64,000 bases of DNA from Closterium sp. NIES-65 (lineage: Eukaryota > Streptophyta > Zygnematophyceae > Desmidiales > Closteriaceae), in NCBI GenBank assembly GCA_948144175.1, contig CANXME010001996.1, positions 80,001 to 144,000 of the forward strand, read 5' to 3'. The notes below the pieces were generated by a model. That model had not been told where the DNA came from. It worked only from the letters and a program-made list of their open reading frames with translations, and made no database searches. Shown piece after piece: positions 1-10,692 of this stretch (positions within the stretch are counted from its first letter, which is position 1; every line of letters starts with the position of its first letter). Position numbers and translations under genes: made by a program.

Positions 1-537
1 ATACTACCCCTCGGCAATTTCCTAAAGGCCTAAACCTGTTTGCGAAGGATGGTAAATGATCATGCCCGGAAAAGTTTATTGTTTGATTTCATGCGGTTGC
101 TATGTTTTATTTCGTTTATTTTGCATTTTGTCCGTGCTGTGAATGTATTCACGGAGCTTATGATGCCTGCTGGCCAAGGGCTGGGCAGCATTGGTGCTGT
201 GAAGAGCATAACCGACTGGCAGTTGGTTCGAAGGAACTGATGCTCGTTCCTAGAAGCTCAAATCGCGGCGTGAGGTGAATCGCGGCCGTCCACGTGCTCC
301 TGCCTCCCTTGATGTCTCAGGAGACCTTACCCCGAAGTGAAGAAGTCGATTCAGCAGTTTCCCCTTCGCTGTCGCCCATGCGCAGGCACTTTGTGCGTCA
401 CAGTGAAGAATAGGGATTGCGCAGCGCCCAAGAAGTCCTACTTTTATGGCTTCACAGGCAACACGCCCAGCCTGAAGGAGATTATCGAGTGCGAGGAGAA
501 GCGTCAGCGACAGTTCAAGGAGTGCGAACAGTGGTGA
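1..537 (+). CDS. 3' part of small Cys-rich gene (gene A), partial
   Basis: I do not recognise the family. The window opens inside an exon: bases 1-51 are open and end in a phase-1 donor (G|GTAAAT). A T-rich stretch follows, with a possible acceptor near 156 (GGAG|CTT). The last coding stretch runs to a TGA at 535-537 and encodes a Lys/Glu/Cys-rich tail with two cysteines spaced C-x10-C and ending in CEQW. Similar sequence lies on the minus strand near 12.0-12.4 and 23.6-23.7 kb (gene B): the T-rich intron, a 21-bp identical block at 296-316 (12257-12277 in B), and a tail with the same C-x10-C spacing. Gene B begins with a signal-peptide exon, so gene A may also encode a secreted protein. The middle splice sites are unresolved, and one frame carries stops near 276 and 325, so it could be a pseudogene. 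The family call rests only on this internal duplication. Confidence 0.4.
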
Positions 538-655
538 GCGGGCGACGCTTGTTCGTGAGAGGGCGACGCATGATGGTGGGAGGGCGATGCGGGTTGGTGA
601 GAGTGCGATGCATGTTGGTGAGAGTGCGATTCGTGTTGGTGAAAGGGCGATAATG
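538..655. repeat. short GC-rich minisatellite
   Basis: About five degenerate copies of a unit of roughly 24 bp (core GTGAGAGTGCGATGCATGTTG) directly follow the gene A stop. The repeat is open in several frames on both strands, which produces spurious ORFs with repeated Ala-Leu-Ser-Pro-Thr. Confidence 0.7.
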
Positions 656-1660
656 TAGGGTGAGGTGCTAGTACGCTGCACACACACACCCCGGAAACCA
701 TGTGCAAGGTACTTTCTGTGCGGCGCATGATTCGTGTCATGGGAAGCCCATGCAAGCTGTTCCTTTGGAGGGAGCAAGCTTCACAAGTATGTCGGCATGT
801 GCCTTCATTTCCAGCCCGGTCTTGCCCACCTCATCCCCGTCTGCATGGGCTCTGGGGCACAGCCGCCGTCATGGCAGCATGATGAGCGTTGCACGGAACG
901 GCCATACCGGCTGTCCCTCTGTACCGGCTGTGCCTCTGCAGCGCAGAGGCTATAGAGTCTATGCGAGGCCCACCACGCCCGCATGTGCATGTGCTGTATG
1001 ACTGACTTGTGCCACCTCCCCACCTTGTCCTTCTCTCTGCAGAAATATCCTACTCCATAAGGTCTCAACACCTAGCAAAACCGGGCATGGCAGCTGCCAA
1101 GAATTGGAGCATGTAGTAGTGGTGGGGGGAAGATGAGGGGGCTTCTGCTTGCTGAACTTAATTTAGGCTTGTGACCAAGGGGGAGTGCTCATTTCACTCT
1201 TGGTCATTCTGCATGGGTGTGCATTGATGCTTGTGTGCACCGTGTTGGTGTTTGTGGGTATGGTGTTGATGCTTGGGTGGGTGGGTGTTTGGGGGAAGTA
1301 ACCTTTGTGCCTGGATGCCAATCAGCAAAGCAATTTATTTGATTGTAACAACTGTATTTCACCTATCATATGCTTCTTAAGACCCATGTGCAATTATTGA
1401 GCAGCCAATACTCAAATACAATGTGTGGTAGCCTAAAGCATCGCTTCATGTGGTGGAGATTTTGACCCTAATAAGGGGTATAGCTTTGGTCTTGGGTTCC
1501 TGCACTCATGGCATAAGACTTAAAGAGGGAAGTCTGAATGGGATTAATGGGGTAGTTGAGTGAATCCGAAAATCGTGCACTGTGTAGTAGTAGTAGTAGT
1601 TGCACTGTGACGCTTTTTACGATTTTTTTGTTCCTCTACTACGATTTCCGGTGTAGTAGT
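656..1660. other. no gene seen between gene A and the transposase
   Basis: The stretch contains GT-rich low-complexity sequence around 1200-1300 and a (TAG)n microsatellite at about 1584-1598 followed by a near-copy of its flank (TAGTTGCACTGTG) at about 1655. I found no convincing coding exon, but N-terminal exons of the downstream transposase could be hidden here because that protein lacks its expected N-terminal part. Confidence 0.5.
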
Positions 1661-1664
1661 TGCA

Positions 1665-4600
1665 CTGTGTGCTTGCACATGACGCTGGGTAACATTACAG
1701 TCAAGAACAGATGGCAGCCGCATGGCCATATCATGATTGCCATGCTGCCACCCTTGACTGGCGTGGATGCAAAATCCGAAGCGGGGAAGGAGACGCGCCG
1801 CGTGGTGTTTCAAAAAGCCATGGATCGCATCATGCAAGACTTCCGAGAGGCTTCTAAATGGTTGGTAATTTGTACATTTGATCCATTTGCCACCTACTCT
1901 TTCCAAAGTAGTAGATTTTCATCCCGTGGCAAAATCAGATGTAATGTCATGCGTGTTCCTCTGTTTTTAATCCCTCACCTGCCTACACACTCCAAGAACG
2001 TGTTTAGAACGAACAACAACACTCTCTGTCTCATGACCTCCCTTATACTGTACCTATGCTTTCGTTTTACCATCACACACACATTCATGACAAGCCTACC
2101 CATCCCACATCCCACCCCTTTCAGTCAACCCCCTCTCCATCACATTCTATCTTGCTTATCACACACATTACACTCCACACAAGAACATCATGCAGATAAC
2201 CCCCTTCTTCCTCCTACCCCTCGTTCTCTCTCTCTTCTACCACTTCTTAACTCATTAGTCCATCAGACACATGCCTTCCCCCTTCTCTCGCATGCTGAAT
2301 CCGTACACCTTTTCCCTGCCCCACCCCTCGCTTTGTTTGGTACTCCACAAACAGTGGGATCATCATGCGTGACCCATTCGGTGAACGTCATGAGGTCTAC
2401 CTAGCCTTATATGCCTACGTTGCAGACCAACCGGAGGCATGTAAGGTGGCAGGCCCTTTTGCAAGCCACCAAGCGCAATATCCGTGTCACATGTGTCTAG
2501 TGCAAAGAGAGGACATAAGCAACATGGAGATTTCATCCGAGTACCGAACGGAGGCAGGTCAGGCGGAGAAGGTTGAAGAGTTACTTGCAATACCGACACT
2601 TACTGCGCGGAATGATGCCGCAAAAGCCATGAGCATCCACCCAGTCAAGGTGAGGGAGGGAGACGAGATGACAGAGATGGGAGTGAGGAGGGATGAGAGA
2701 GAGGAAGGAGGTAGGATAGAGTTGAGAGTGAGGAGGGATGAGAGGGAGGAAGAAGGGAGGATATAGATAGGAGTGAGGAAGGATTTACAGGGAGGAAGAT
2801 GTGAGGACAGAGATGGGAGTGAGGAGGGATGAGAAGGAGGAAGAAGCGAGGACAGAGATGGGAGTGAGGAGGGATGAGAGTGAGGAAGAAGGTAGGACGA
2901 GGACTGGAGAGAGAATGGATCAGAGGGAAGAAGGAAGGAGAGAGATGGGAGTGAAGAGGGAAGAGAGGGAGGAAGATTGGAGGAGAGAGATGGCAGTGAG
3001 GAGGGAAGAGAAGACGGAAGAAGGGAGGACAGAGATGGGAGTGAGGAGGGAAGCGAGGGAGGAAGAAGGGAGGAGAGAGATGGGAGTGAGGAGGGAAGAG
3101 AGGGAGGAAGATTGGTGGAGAGAGATGGGAGTGAGGAGGGAAGAGAAGAAGGAAGAAGGGAGGACAGAGATGGGAGTGAGGAGGGATGAGAGGGAGGGAG
3201 ATGGGAGGACAGAGATTTACAACATCTCTTCACTGTCACCCACGCCCTACTCAACCCCTATCCCTTTCAGTTTCCAGGCCAGGTCCCCTCTTCTGATATA
3301 CCTTTCGCAACCCATCACTTTCCCCTCCCTTTGTTCCTCAACAGGCAGCAATATGGGGGTTGGCCTTGGGCGGAACGGATGTCGGCAACCCGTACAGGGC
3401 ACTTCTTATCGAGATCATACATGCTCTTGATCTTGGCATCTTCATGCATATCATCTCCTGCATCAGAGCCATGCTAAAAAAGAGGAAGGAAACACACGTG
3501 CTGAGAGAGCTAGATTTTGTCCTGCAAACAATAGCACGTGATACTCGAATCAGTGGTTTCCGGCTACCGGGTGGAGAGAAGGGTGGTTACTTTGCAGGTG
3601 CTGCAAAGTTTCAGGCGTTTGAACACCGTGCCATCATGCAAGTGTGCACGATTGTCCTTGCCGGGCGTGTAGATAAACAAATTGTGGATGTTGTAGCTGC
3701 ATTTGTCGACCTCTACATGCTGGCCTTCAGGAGGTGGTACCATACGGATAACACCCTCCAAGAACTTGACTAGGCAATCAAAAGGTACTCCGAGTTTCTG
3801 CCCTGCCTTCTCTCCCAATTGGTTTCTGTTCTCATTCCACTCCGTGCCCACACCTTCCATCCATTTCTGCAATTCCTATCTCTCCCATATCGGTCTTACC
3901 TTTCTTTCTCTCTATTATCACATCTCAATCTAATCCCTACCTTGTTCAATCTGATGTCTTAAAAAATCGGAACCTGCCACTATATCTATCTCACCACTTT
4001 TCAACCCCATCTGTTTCCTAGATTGTGCCTTGTCTCTGTCCCTCCTTCATCCTCCCTCTCATCCCTCCACTCCCATCTCTCTCCTCTCTTCTTCCTCTCT
4101 CTCATCCCTCCACTCCCATCTCTGTCCTCCCCTTTTCCTCTCTCTCATCCCTCCAATCCCATCTCTGTCCTCCCTTCCTCTCTCTCATCCCTCCACTCCC
4201 ATCTCTGTCCTCCCTTCTTCCTCTCTCTCATCCCTCCACTCCCATCTCTGTCCTCCCTTCTTCCTCTCTCTCATCCCTCCACTCCCATCTCTCTCCTCCC
4301 TTCTTCCTCTCTCTCATCCCTCCACTCCCATCTCTGTCCTCCCCGTTTCCTCTCTCTCATCCCTCCACTCCCATCTCTGTCCTCCCTTCTTCCTCTCTCT
4401 CATCCCTCCACTCCCATCTCTGTCCTCCCTTCTTCCTCTCTCTCATCCCTCCACTCCCATCTCTGTTCTCCCTTCTTCCTTTCTCTCATCCCTCCACTCC
4501 CATCTCTCTCCTCTCTTCTTCCTCTCTCTCATCCCTCCACTCCCATCTCTGTCCTCCCCTTTTCCTCTCTCTCATCCCTCCACTCCCATCTCTGTCCTCC

Positions 4601-6365
4601 CTTCTTCCTCTCTCTCATCCCTCCACACCCATCTCTGTCCTCCCTTCTTCCTCTCTCTCATCCCTCCACTCCCATCTCTGTCCTCCCTTCTTCCTCTCTC
4701 TCATCCCTCCACTCCCATCTCTCTCCTCCCTTCTTCCTCTCTCTCATCCCTCCACTCCCATCTCTGTCCTCCCCTTTTCCTCTCTCTCATCCCTCCAATC
4801 CCATCTCTGTCCTCCCTTCTTCCTCTCTCTCATCCCTCCACTCCCATCTCTGTCCTCCCCTTTTCCTCTCTCTCATCCCTCCAATCCCATCTCTGTCCTC
4901 CCTTCTTCCTCTCTCTCATCCCTCCACTCCCATCTCTGTCCTCCCTTCTTCCTCTCTCTCATCCCTCCACTCCCATCTCTTTCCTCCCCTTTCCCTCTCT
5001 CTCATCCCTCCAATCCCATCTCTGTCCTCCCTTCTTCCTCTCTCTCATCCCTCCACTCCCATCTCTGTCCTCCCTTCTTCCTCTCTCTCATCCCTCCACT
5101 CCCATCTCTGTCCTCCCCTTTTCCTCTCTCTCATCCCTCCAATCCCATCTCTGTCCTCCCTTCTTCCTCTCTCTCATCCCTCCACTCCCATCTCTGTCCT
5201 CCCTTCTTCCTCTCTCTCATCCCTCCACTCCCATCTCTGTCCTCTCTGTCCTCGCACCCATCCCTGCCCTGCCTTTGTCCTCCCTCTCAACCCTTCTCAC
5301 TCCCATCTCTCTCCTCCCTTTCTCCTCCCTCTCGTCTCTTGTCAGATTGATTCCAATGTTGAAGGATGTGTTTGGCGAATTTCAAGCATCCGAATTCAAC
5401 ATCGGCAAGGTGCACAGCCTTGTGCATTTGGTCGATGACATTCGACGCTCCGGTGTCCCCGTTCACTACAACGCCAACATGTTCGAGTTTTTTCACCAAC
5501 CTCTCGTAAAGAAGGCATACCGTGCAAGCAACAAACGTGACGCTATGCCTCAAATCGTGAAGCATAGTGTCATGGCACGAATGCTGCAAGCTCTTGATGA
5601 CTCGGACCACAACAAGGAGGATTCGCACCATGGAATGGTCGCCCTACAAAAGGTAGATGATGCACGGTATAACATAGTCCTCTAAATTGCTTCTAACCAT
5701 CTTCTCTCTGTTTTATAACAAGTGCACCCCAATCCCGACCGCAGGCCATGGAAACTGGGAGAAACACACTCGTGGCCACGTCGCACAAGGTGAACTGGAG
5801 GGACTCTCGAGTTGTTGGCGGCGATCTTTGGCGGGAATACGAAACAGCAGCACCTGGCGACATGTTGCAGCTCCGCGCCTTGTTGTCACAACGACAAGCC
5901 GATGGCGTTGAACGAAGCAACGAAATCCAAGTCAGAAAGGGCTTGGCTATACCAGGTGATGAGGACTTCACAAAGTATTCTAGTCAAACGCACTATGTGC
6001 GGGCAACTCCAATGTTCATGAAGGCACCTTGGTTCAGTGATGTTGCTGTTTTGGGATCTGAGGTGGAAGTGTTACCGGATGGCACGAGGAAGCCCAAGGA
6101 TGTGATCTGGTATGCGCGGTTGCTGCTCTTGTTCGTAGTTGCACCAAAGGATCCAGCAGCAAAATTGTCGGACCAGAAGGAGCGTGCGTTCGTTAGGTTC
6201 TACCGCGTTACCGACGAGGTGCATGCATCCCATTGTCCTGTGCTAAGGTGGGAGGAACCGGATAATGAGTATCAGGTGGTGGAGATTGACAGTATTTTGA
6301 GGGTGGCTCATGTGGTTCCTATTGCTGGGGATAAGTTTGTGCTCAATAAGTTCAAATTCTTCTGA
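1665..6365 (+). CDS. Plavaka-like CACTA-superfamily transposase, five exons
   Basis: Five exons join in frame: about 1665-1860, 2355-2649, 3345-3784, 5346-5652 and 5745-6365. The order of conserved blocks matches Plavaka/TNP2-type transposases: TLGNI with a His-Gly-His-Ile block in exon 1; YVADQPEA and CHMCLV in exon 2; HALDLGIF and a long helical block in exon 3; FNIGKVHSLVHLVDDIR and KKAYRASNKRDAMPQIV in exon 4; and the C-terminal promoter-distal domain (WYARLLLLF, FVRFYRV, VAHVVPI) in exon 5. Such enzymes cut at CACTA-type terminal repeats in the nucleus. Exons 2/3 and 4/5 join in phase 0, and exons 3/4 in phase 2 (AG|A). Exon 3 holds an in-frame TAG at 3771-3773. An upstream phase-2 donor at 3734 would bypass it and remove 51 nt. 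The N-terminal exons and the terminal inverted repeats were not located. The family call is firm; functionality is doubtful. Confidence 0.8.
2650..3344 (+). repeat. purine-rich minisatellite filling transposase intron 2
   Basis: After the donor AAG|GTGAGG, about 570 bases are a GA-rich tandem array with a unit of about 45 bp (core GACAGAGATGGGAGTGAGGA). The intron ends ...CAACAG. The plus strand is almost pure purine. The reverse complement of this unit closely matches the unit of the array in intron 3. Long ORFs across it on both strands are repeat artefacts. Confidence 0.85.
3785..5345 (+). repeat. pyrimidine-rich 43-bp minisatellite filling transposase intron 3
   Basis: From about 4030 to 5240 some 28 copies of a 43-bp unit occur in tandem (core CATCCCTCCACTCCCATCTC). 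Because 43 is not a multiple of 3 and the unit lacks stops, all three plus frames stay open for 440-550 codons as Ser/Leu/Pro repeats. These are not proteins. The flanks are a donor AAAAG|GTACTC at 3785 and an acceptor TTGTCAG|A ending at 5345, and exons on both sides encode contiguous transposase blocks, so this is an intron. Confidence 0.85.
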
Positions 6366-7607
6366 AAAACTCCTGATCTTCACTGGTTTTTGTTTAATCG
6401 TATACAGCCTTTCACAATCGTTGCACCCCTTTCATAATCAGTAGAAAACCCATGCGGACCAAATTAGCCCTATTCTTAGCGAACCATTCTGTGAAGAGCA
6501 TTTGTTGTTCATTCAAATCTGTTTGTTTTCTCACGCGGACCTGCGAGGATTTCAATGTCGTAACTGCGACACTGTTTTGCTAAACAATGGAAATGTTATG
6601 CCGTGCGAGGTGCGAATCATATGTTTACGCTGAAATTTAAACTCTCGATAAACTAGGTCGTGGTGACGAAATCGGTTTCTTGATTGTTTTTTTTTTTTTT
6701 TTTAACACAGCTCACTCGATTGTTAACGGCGGCACTGTTTGGCAGCACTATCACTTTCGTGTTGTCTCTTTGTGCCAGCAAGTTGGCAGTTGGTCTGTGG
6801 GCTTGGTACAGCGTACATTACAGTTTCGGCTGGATTTCTGCACCAAGACTTCCGGTGAGCTGTTGCCTTGCTGGCTAGCCGAGGCGCTATGCGAAAAAAC
6901 AGGCGCGAAACTGTAGCAACACTCTGACTCTGTGCTTCGCAAAGTCGAATCAGTTTGCCCTGCTGGCTAGTTGCGCGACAAAAGAGCCCACCATCGATGT
7001 GCAGCGTTGACAGCTGGATGTTTCAAACTGTTGACATGTATGTGCATCGATCAAAATGTGGGCAGGGTCAATGTATTTTGTTGCGTGATTGCACGGTGCG
7101 GAACTGCAGAACCTTCTAAACATTCTTCTGTTCGACTCAAAAAAGATGTCGAACAAAAAAAAAACGTGTGATGTATCTGCCCGTCCGATCTGATCGGCAG
7201 TTCGCTAAAGTCCAGAAACACCAACGTCTTCTGTCCACGTCATTCCGACCTCATTCCGTTTTGCTAAACCGAGTCAGAAAATACACAACGTTCTGTACCG
7301 TTGGGGAAACCGCGCCATGCCCTTTTGGTCGCAAATTCGCCAGTAGCCACATTAACAGACACTTTCACGCACCGCTTGTGCTCACAGTATCCCGCCTAAA
7401 AAGAATCACAACGGTAGAAGCCAACGGGTAGCCTTTACTTCCCTGCTCTGTACCATATGCCATGTGTGCTCCAGCTATTCCTGGTGTTAAGTGCTTTGGA
7501 CGGGGTAATTATAAAAAAAAATAGTACTGCCCCACAGCCATCTATCCCGACCTTTCGTTTCCATCGCTGTCCCCACTCTCTCTTCACCAGCGGATCCTCG
7601 TCCCCTC
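6366..7607. other. intergenic, no gene recognised
   Basis: The stretch is AT-richer than its neighbours, with a poly-T tract near 6687-6704. Short ORFs (for example 7168-7431) show no recognisable motif. A T/A-rich TATA-like stretch (AATTATAAAAAAAA) at about 7506-7520 lies some 90 bp upstream of the next start codon and could be a core promoter. The 3' end of the transposon containing the transposase is expected here or further on, but no terminal repeat was identified. Confidence 0.45.
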
Positions 7608-8220
7608 ATGGCTGAACTCCCTCGTGAGTTTCTGGAGGGTCGTGCCAAGAGGAAGAAGAACATCCCTGCTAGGTTTCGTAATTACGAAACAGAGTACCCT
7701 GGTTCATGCGGGCGAGCAGTAGCACATGGAGAGTTAAGCAAAGCACAGAAAACTACTCAGGCAGGTACACCAGTCAACCCTGCTCCCTTGGTTGGTAGTC
7801 CTGCACCTGCCGCAAGCGGTCCTCCAACGGTTGCAAGTGATTCAGCCGTGGTAACTAATGGTACTACCGTAGTTGGATTTACTGCAACGAACGTCAGCGC
7901 AGAGAACGTGATAGGTTCTCAGGAGGACGGCTCTCACGACAACCTTGCCGCCTCAGGGTCCGACCTCGCCGTCGTCCGCACAGGTACTATCCCTTTTCAA
8001 CCCACGAAAACTAGTGGTTTTCTTCTTGTGTGGTTCACTTTACTAAACCGTTTAGTTGTTTGTTTTCTTTTTCAGGGACCCCAATCTCCTCAGACCGGAA
8101 CGTGTATCATCGGGAAGCTAACACGTTCAACTCGCTGGAGGCCTCAATTCGCGTTACACTCGCCACCATTGTGGATACGCTCGACAGCGTCAACGAGAGG
8201 CTTCGGCACACCGAAGAAAC

Positions 8221-9725
8221 TCTCAGAAGTAGTTAAAACTTAGGTACTAGGGTGTTGGGTAGAACGAGAGTTACGAGAGGAAGGAGTCGAGAGAGTTTGA
8301 CAAAAGAGAATGATTCAATATTGAGCGAGGGTACAAATAGGAAAGAACAAACAAGAAAGGTGCACCACCAAACAGAAACTTCTATGACTACAGTATTCTA
8401 CACTACAGGCAGTTACAAAACAATATATAGAGTTATATATTATTCTGACACGCCCCCATAAGTGCCTGTAGGGAAGAAAGTGCAGTCAACGCCCCCATAA
8501 TGGGGTACACCATACAGGTGCAGCGGAAGAAACAGATGCAGGCAAAAGCAGTGGTAACCGGTGCAAAAGTGGCAGAAACAGCTGTAGCCAACCCTCAGCC
8601 AAGGAAGAAGTAGTAACAGGTGTGGGAGGCGGCAGGTCGCCTGAGGAGCAGGCTCTGTGGCTGCATCAGGCAGCAGGACAGCAGCGGCTCGACGGCAGCA
8701 CCTGCAGACCCCAGCAGGAGAAAACAAAAAACAGGGCAGGTGGCGACAGGGGCGACAGCTGGAGGTGCCAAAGTAGCAGCGGGCGGCAGCAGCAGATACC
8801 CGGCTGTCTTCCGCCACCCTCTCTCACCCTCCCCCCCACAGCTGCAAACGCAGCAGTGAGAGAGAGAGGAGGGGGGACGGCTGTTGGTGCTTCAAAATCT
8901 CTCTCACCAACCCCTCACACTCCCCCCCATCCCCCACAGCGACAGGCGCTGCAGGGAGAGAGAGGAGAGAGGAGGGCATCGGTTGGTTCCTGCGGGTACA
9001 CTCCCGCCACCCCTTTACCCTCCCCCCCACAGCGACAGTCGCGTATGGGGCGACAAATGATGACGGCAGCTGCTGCAGACTGCCCACAGCGGTCGCCCCG
9101 ACACACCACCTCCCCCATGGTCCGCCACTCCCACGACCTCCCCCCACAGTAGGAGCGCGCACGGCAGCAGCAAGTGCGACAGCTGCAGTGGGGACCGCGG
9201 GAGGGTGGGCGGGGATAGCTGCTCGGGCGCGACGAGCGGAATAGGGGGCCGAAACGGAGGCGCGACGAGGCGACGTCGGGGCAGCGTGGCCGCGAACGAC
9301 GGGGCGACGAGGCAGCGCGACGAGCAGAGCGCCGCCTTTGCCCCGTCGATCGCACTGACGATCGAAACCGTCGCGGATTTTCACGCGACGGTCGCACTGA
9401 CGGCCCGATCGCAGTAGAAAGTCGTCGGGAGGGAGGGCCGCCATGACAGGGTCGAAAATTGGTGGGCCCATTGATCGAAATCTAGCTCGATACCATCTCA
9501 GAAGTAGTTAAAACTTAGGTACTAGGGTGTTGGGTAGAACGAGAGTTACGAGAGGAAGGAGTCGAGAGAGTTTGACAAAAGAGAATGATTCAATATTGAG
9601 CGAGGGTACAAATAGGAAAGAACAAACAAGAAAGGTGCACCACCAAACAGAAACTTCTATGACTACAGTATTCTACACTACAGGCAGTTACAAAACAATA
9701 TATAGAGTTATATATTATTCTGACA
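8221..9725 (-). mobile_element. non-autonomous LTR element X (TRIM/LARD-like), in exon 2 of the host gene
   Basis: Direct repeats of 230 bp at 8221-8450 and 9496-9725 appear identical and are flanked by the 5-bp TSD GAAAC (8216-8220 and 9726-9730). Read on the minus strand, the LTR begins TGTCAGAATA and ends TTCTGAGA (imperfect TG..CA). The 5' LTR is followed directly by a PBS, TGGTATCGAGCT (9495-9484). A purine-rich ATGGGGGCG precedes the 3' LTR. The roughly 1.05-kb interior codes for no Gag or Pol and is GC-rich low-complexity sequence. Identical LTRs indicate a very recent insertion, which must have used proteins from another element. Confidence 0.85.
9484..9495 (-). promoter_or_regulatory. 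primer binding site of element X
   Basis: TGGTATCGAGCT lies immediately next to the LTR end on the minus strand. It matches the initiator tRNA-Met PBS except for the missing AG of TGGTATCAGAGC, a variant also seen in copia-2 elements F and H. Confidence 0.8.
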
Positions 9726-10692
9726 GAAACACAGCGAGCCCTCCTCAAAATCGTCACCGAACTCTCCAAAAACATCAATCTACCTAGCTGGGGGTCTGAT
9801 GTTCAAGTCCAGGTGTGTTTAGTTAACCGATTCGTTAACCGTTCCGTTTTCGCATCAATGCTTTCCAACATCAAGCTAACAAACTCTTTCGTTGCTCTTT
9901 GCTGCAGGAGAAGTTTGGCGAAGTGTTTGACACGATGTTGAACGGTGCTAAGCTCGAGAATCGGCGGATCTATCCATCCCCCGAAGAGTTCAAGGCCGTT
10001 TTGTCTGATGTGCTAGATGTGCAGGTCGAAGAGGCTGCTAGGTTCAACTCTGATTTTAAGAACAAAAATTGGGGCGATAAAATGATAACTCTTTGCAATG
10101 GCAGGAGAGGGAAGCTTAGCACCAAATTTCGGCAGTGTGCATATGCTCTTCTCAAAGATCCTCTTGACAAAGTCGTCCCGAATGACGTCGACTCTCGACG
10201 GAACTACGCTACGAACTACCTGTGTGGTGAGTTACTGATGTGCTGATTTCACTATTTGTGACTACTCTATTTTTTTCTTTTTTGGTCGCTGCAGAGTTGT
10301 TTGGCCTGCCATGGCATGCTCTGGGTGAAAATCCCCTAGCTAGCCCAGCCTTTATCACCGCCGCCAGTGCGTGGTACAAGGAACCCCCCGAAGATGTTGC
10401 GCTCACGATCGATCAAGTCTGCTACATCCTGTATGCGGTGAGTGGTTTGAACTGTTTATGTATTAAATGCAAAGCTCCTCTTCTGTACTGATCAACTCTT
10501 AGTGTTGTCCGCCAGGTTGAGAACAGCATGATCACAAGCATGAGTAGTCTGCATTCGGAACAGTCATCAAACAAGCGGGAAATGGACATCAGGAAGGCCC
10601 AGATTGAGCGGTGGATTGACAGGGCCAATATTCCTCTTATAGCTGGTCATTATGATTTCGGTGAAGTGTGTGTCCTCAATTGGCGTAGGTAA

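Larger units (their letters stand above)
7608..10692 (+). pseudogene. unrecognised five-exon gene (~413 codons) split by element X
   Basis: Exons 7608-7983, 8076-8220 plus 9731-9812, 9908-10226, 10295-10437 and 10516-10692 join in a single frame once element X and one 5-bp TSD are removed. All introns have GT...AG ends with T-rich acceptors. The start ATG sits in a good context (CTCATGGCT). The N-terminus is basic (RAKRKKNIPARFRNYE), followed by a Pro/Ala/Ser/Thr/Val-rich linker. A helical, coiled-coil-like segment (VNERLRHTEETLRETQ) follows, then a folded domain with KFGEVFDTMLNG and LFGLPWHALGEN, and a charged C-terminal helix. I do not recognise the family. It lies 1.2 kb downstream of the transposase in the same orientation, so it might be an accessory gene of that transposon. 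As it stands, X introduces TAA at codon 2-4 past the insertion, so the product is truncated. Confidence 0.65.

Noticed and set aside
4030..5240. CRISPR-like regular repeats
   Set aside because: Units are contiguous without spacers, lie in an intron and are in a eukaryotic context.
4023..5340. Three overlapping plus-strand ORFs of 440-550 codons rich in Ser/Leu/Pro
   Set aside because: They result from a stop-free 43-bp tandem repeat inside a transposase intron, open in all three frames.
8824..9471. Minus-strand 215-codon ORF in element X as Gag
   Set aside because: Arg/Ala/Val-rich low-complexity translation without Gag, zinc-knuckle or protease motifs; the overlapping frame is also open.
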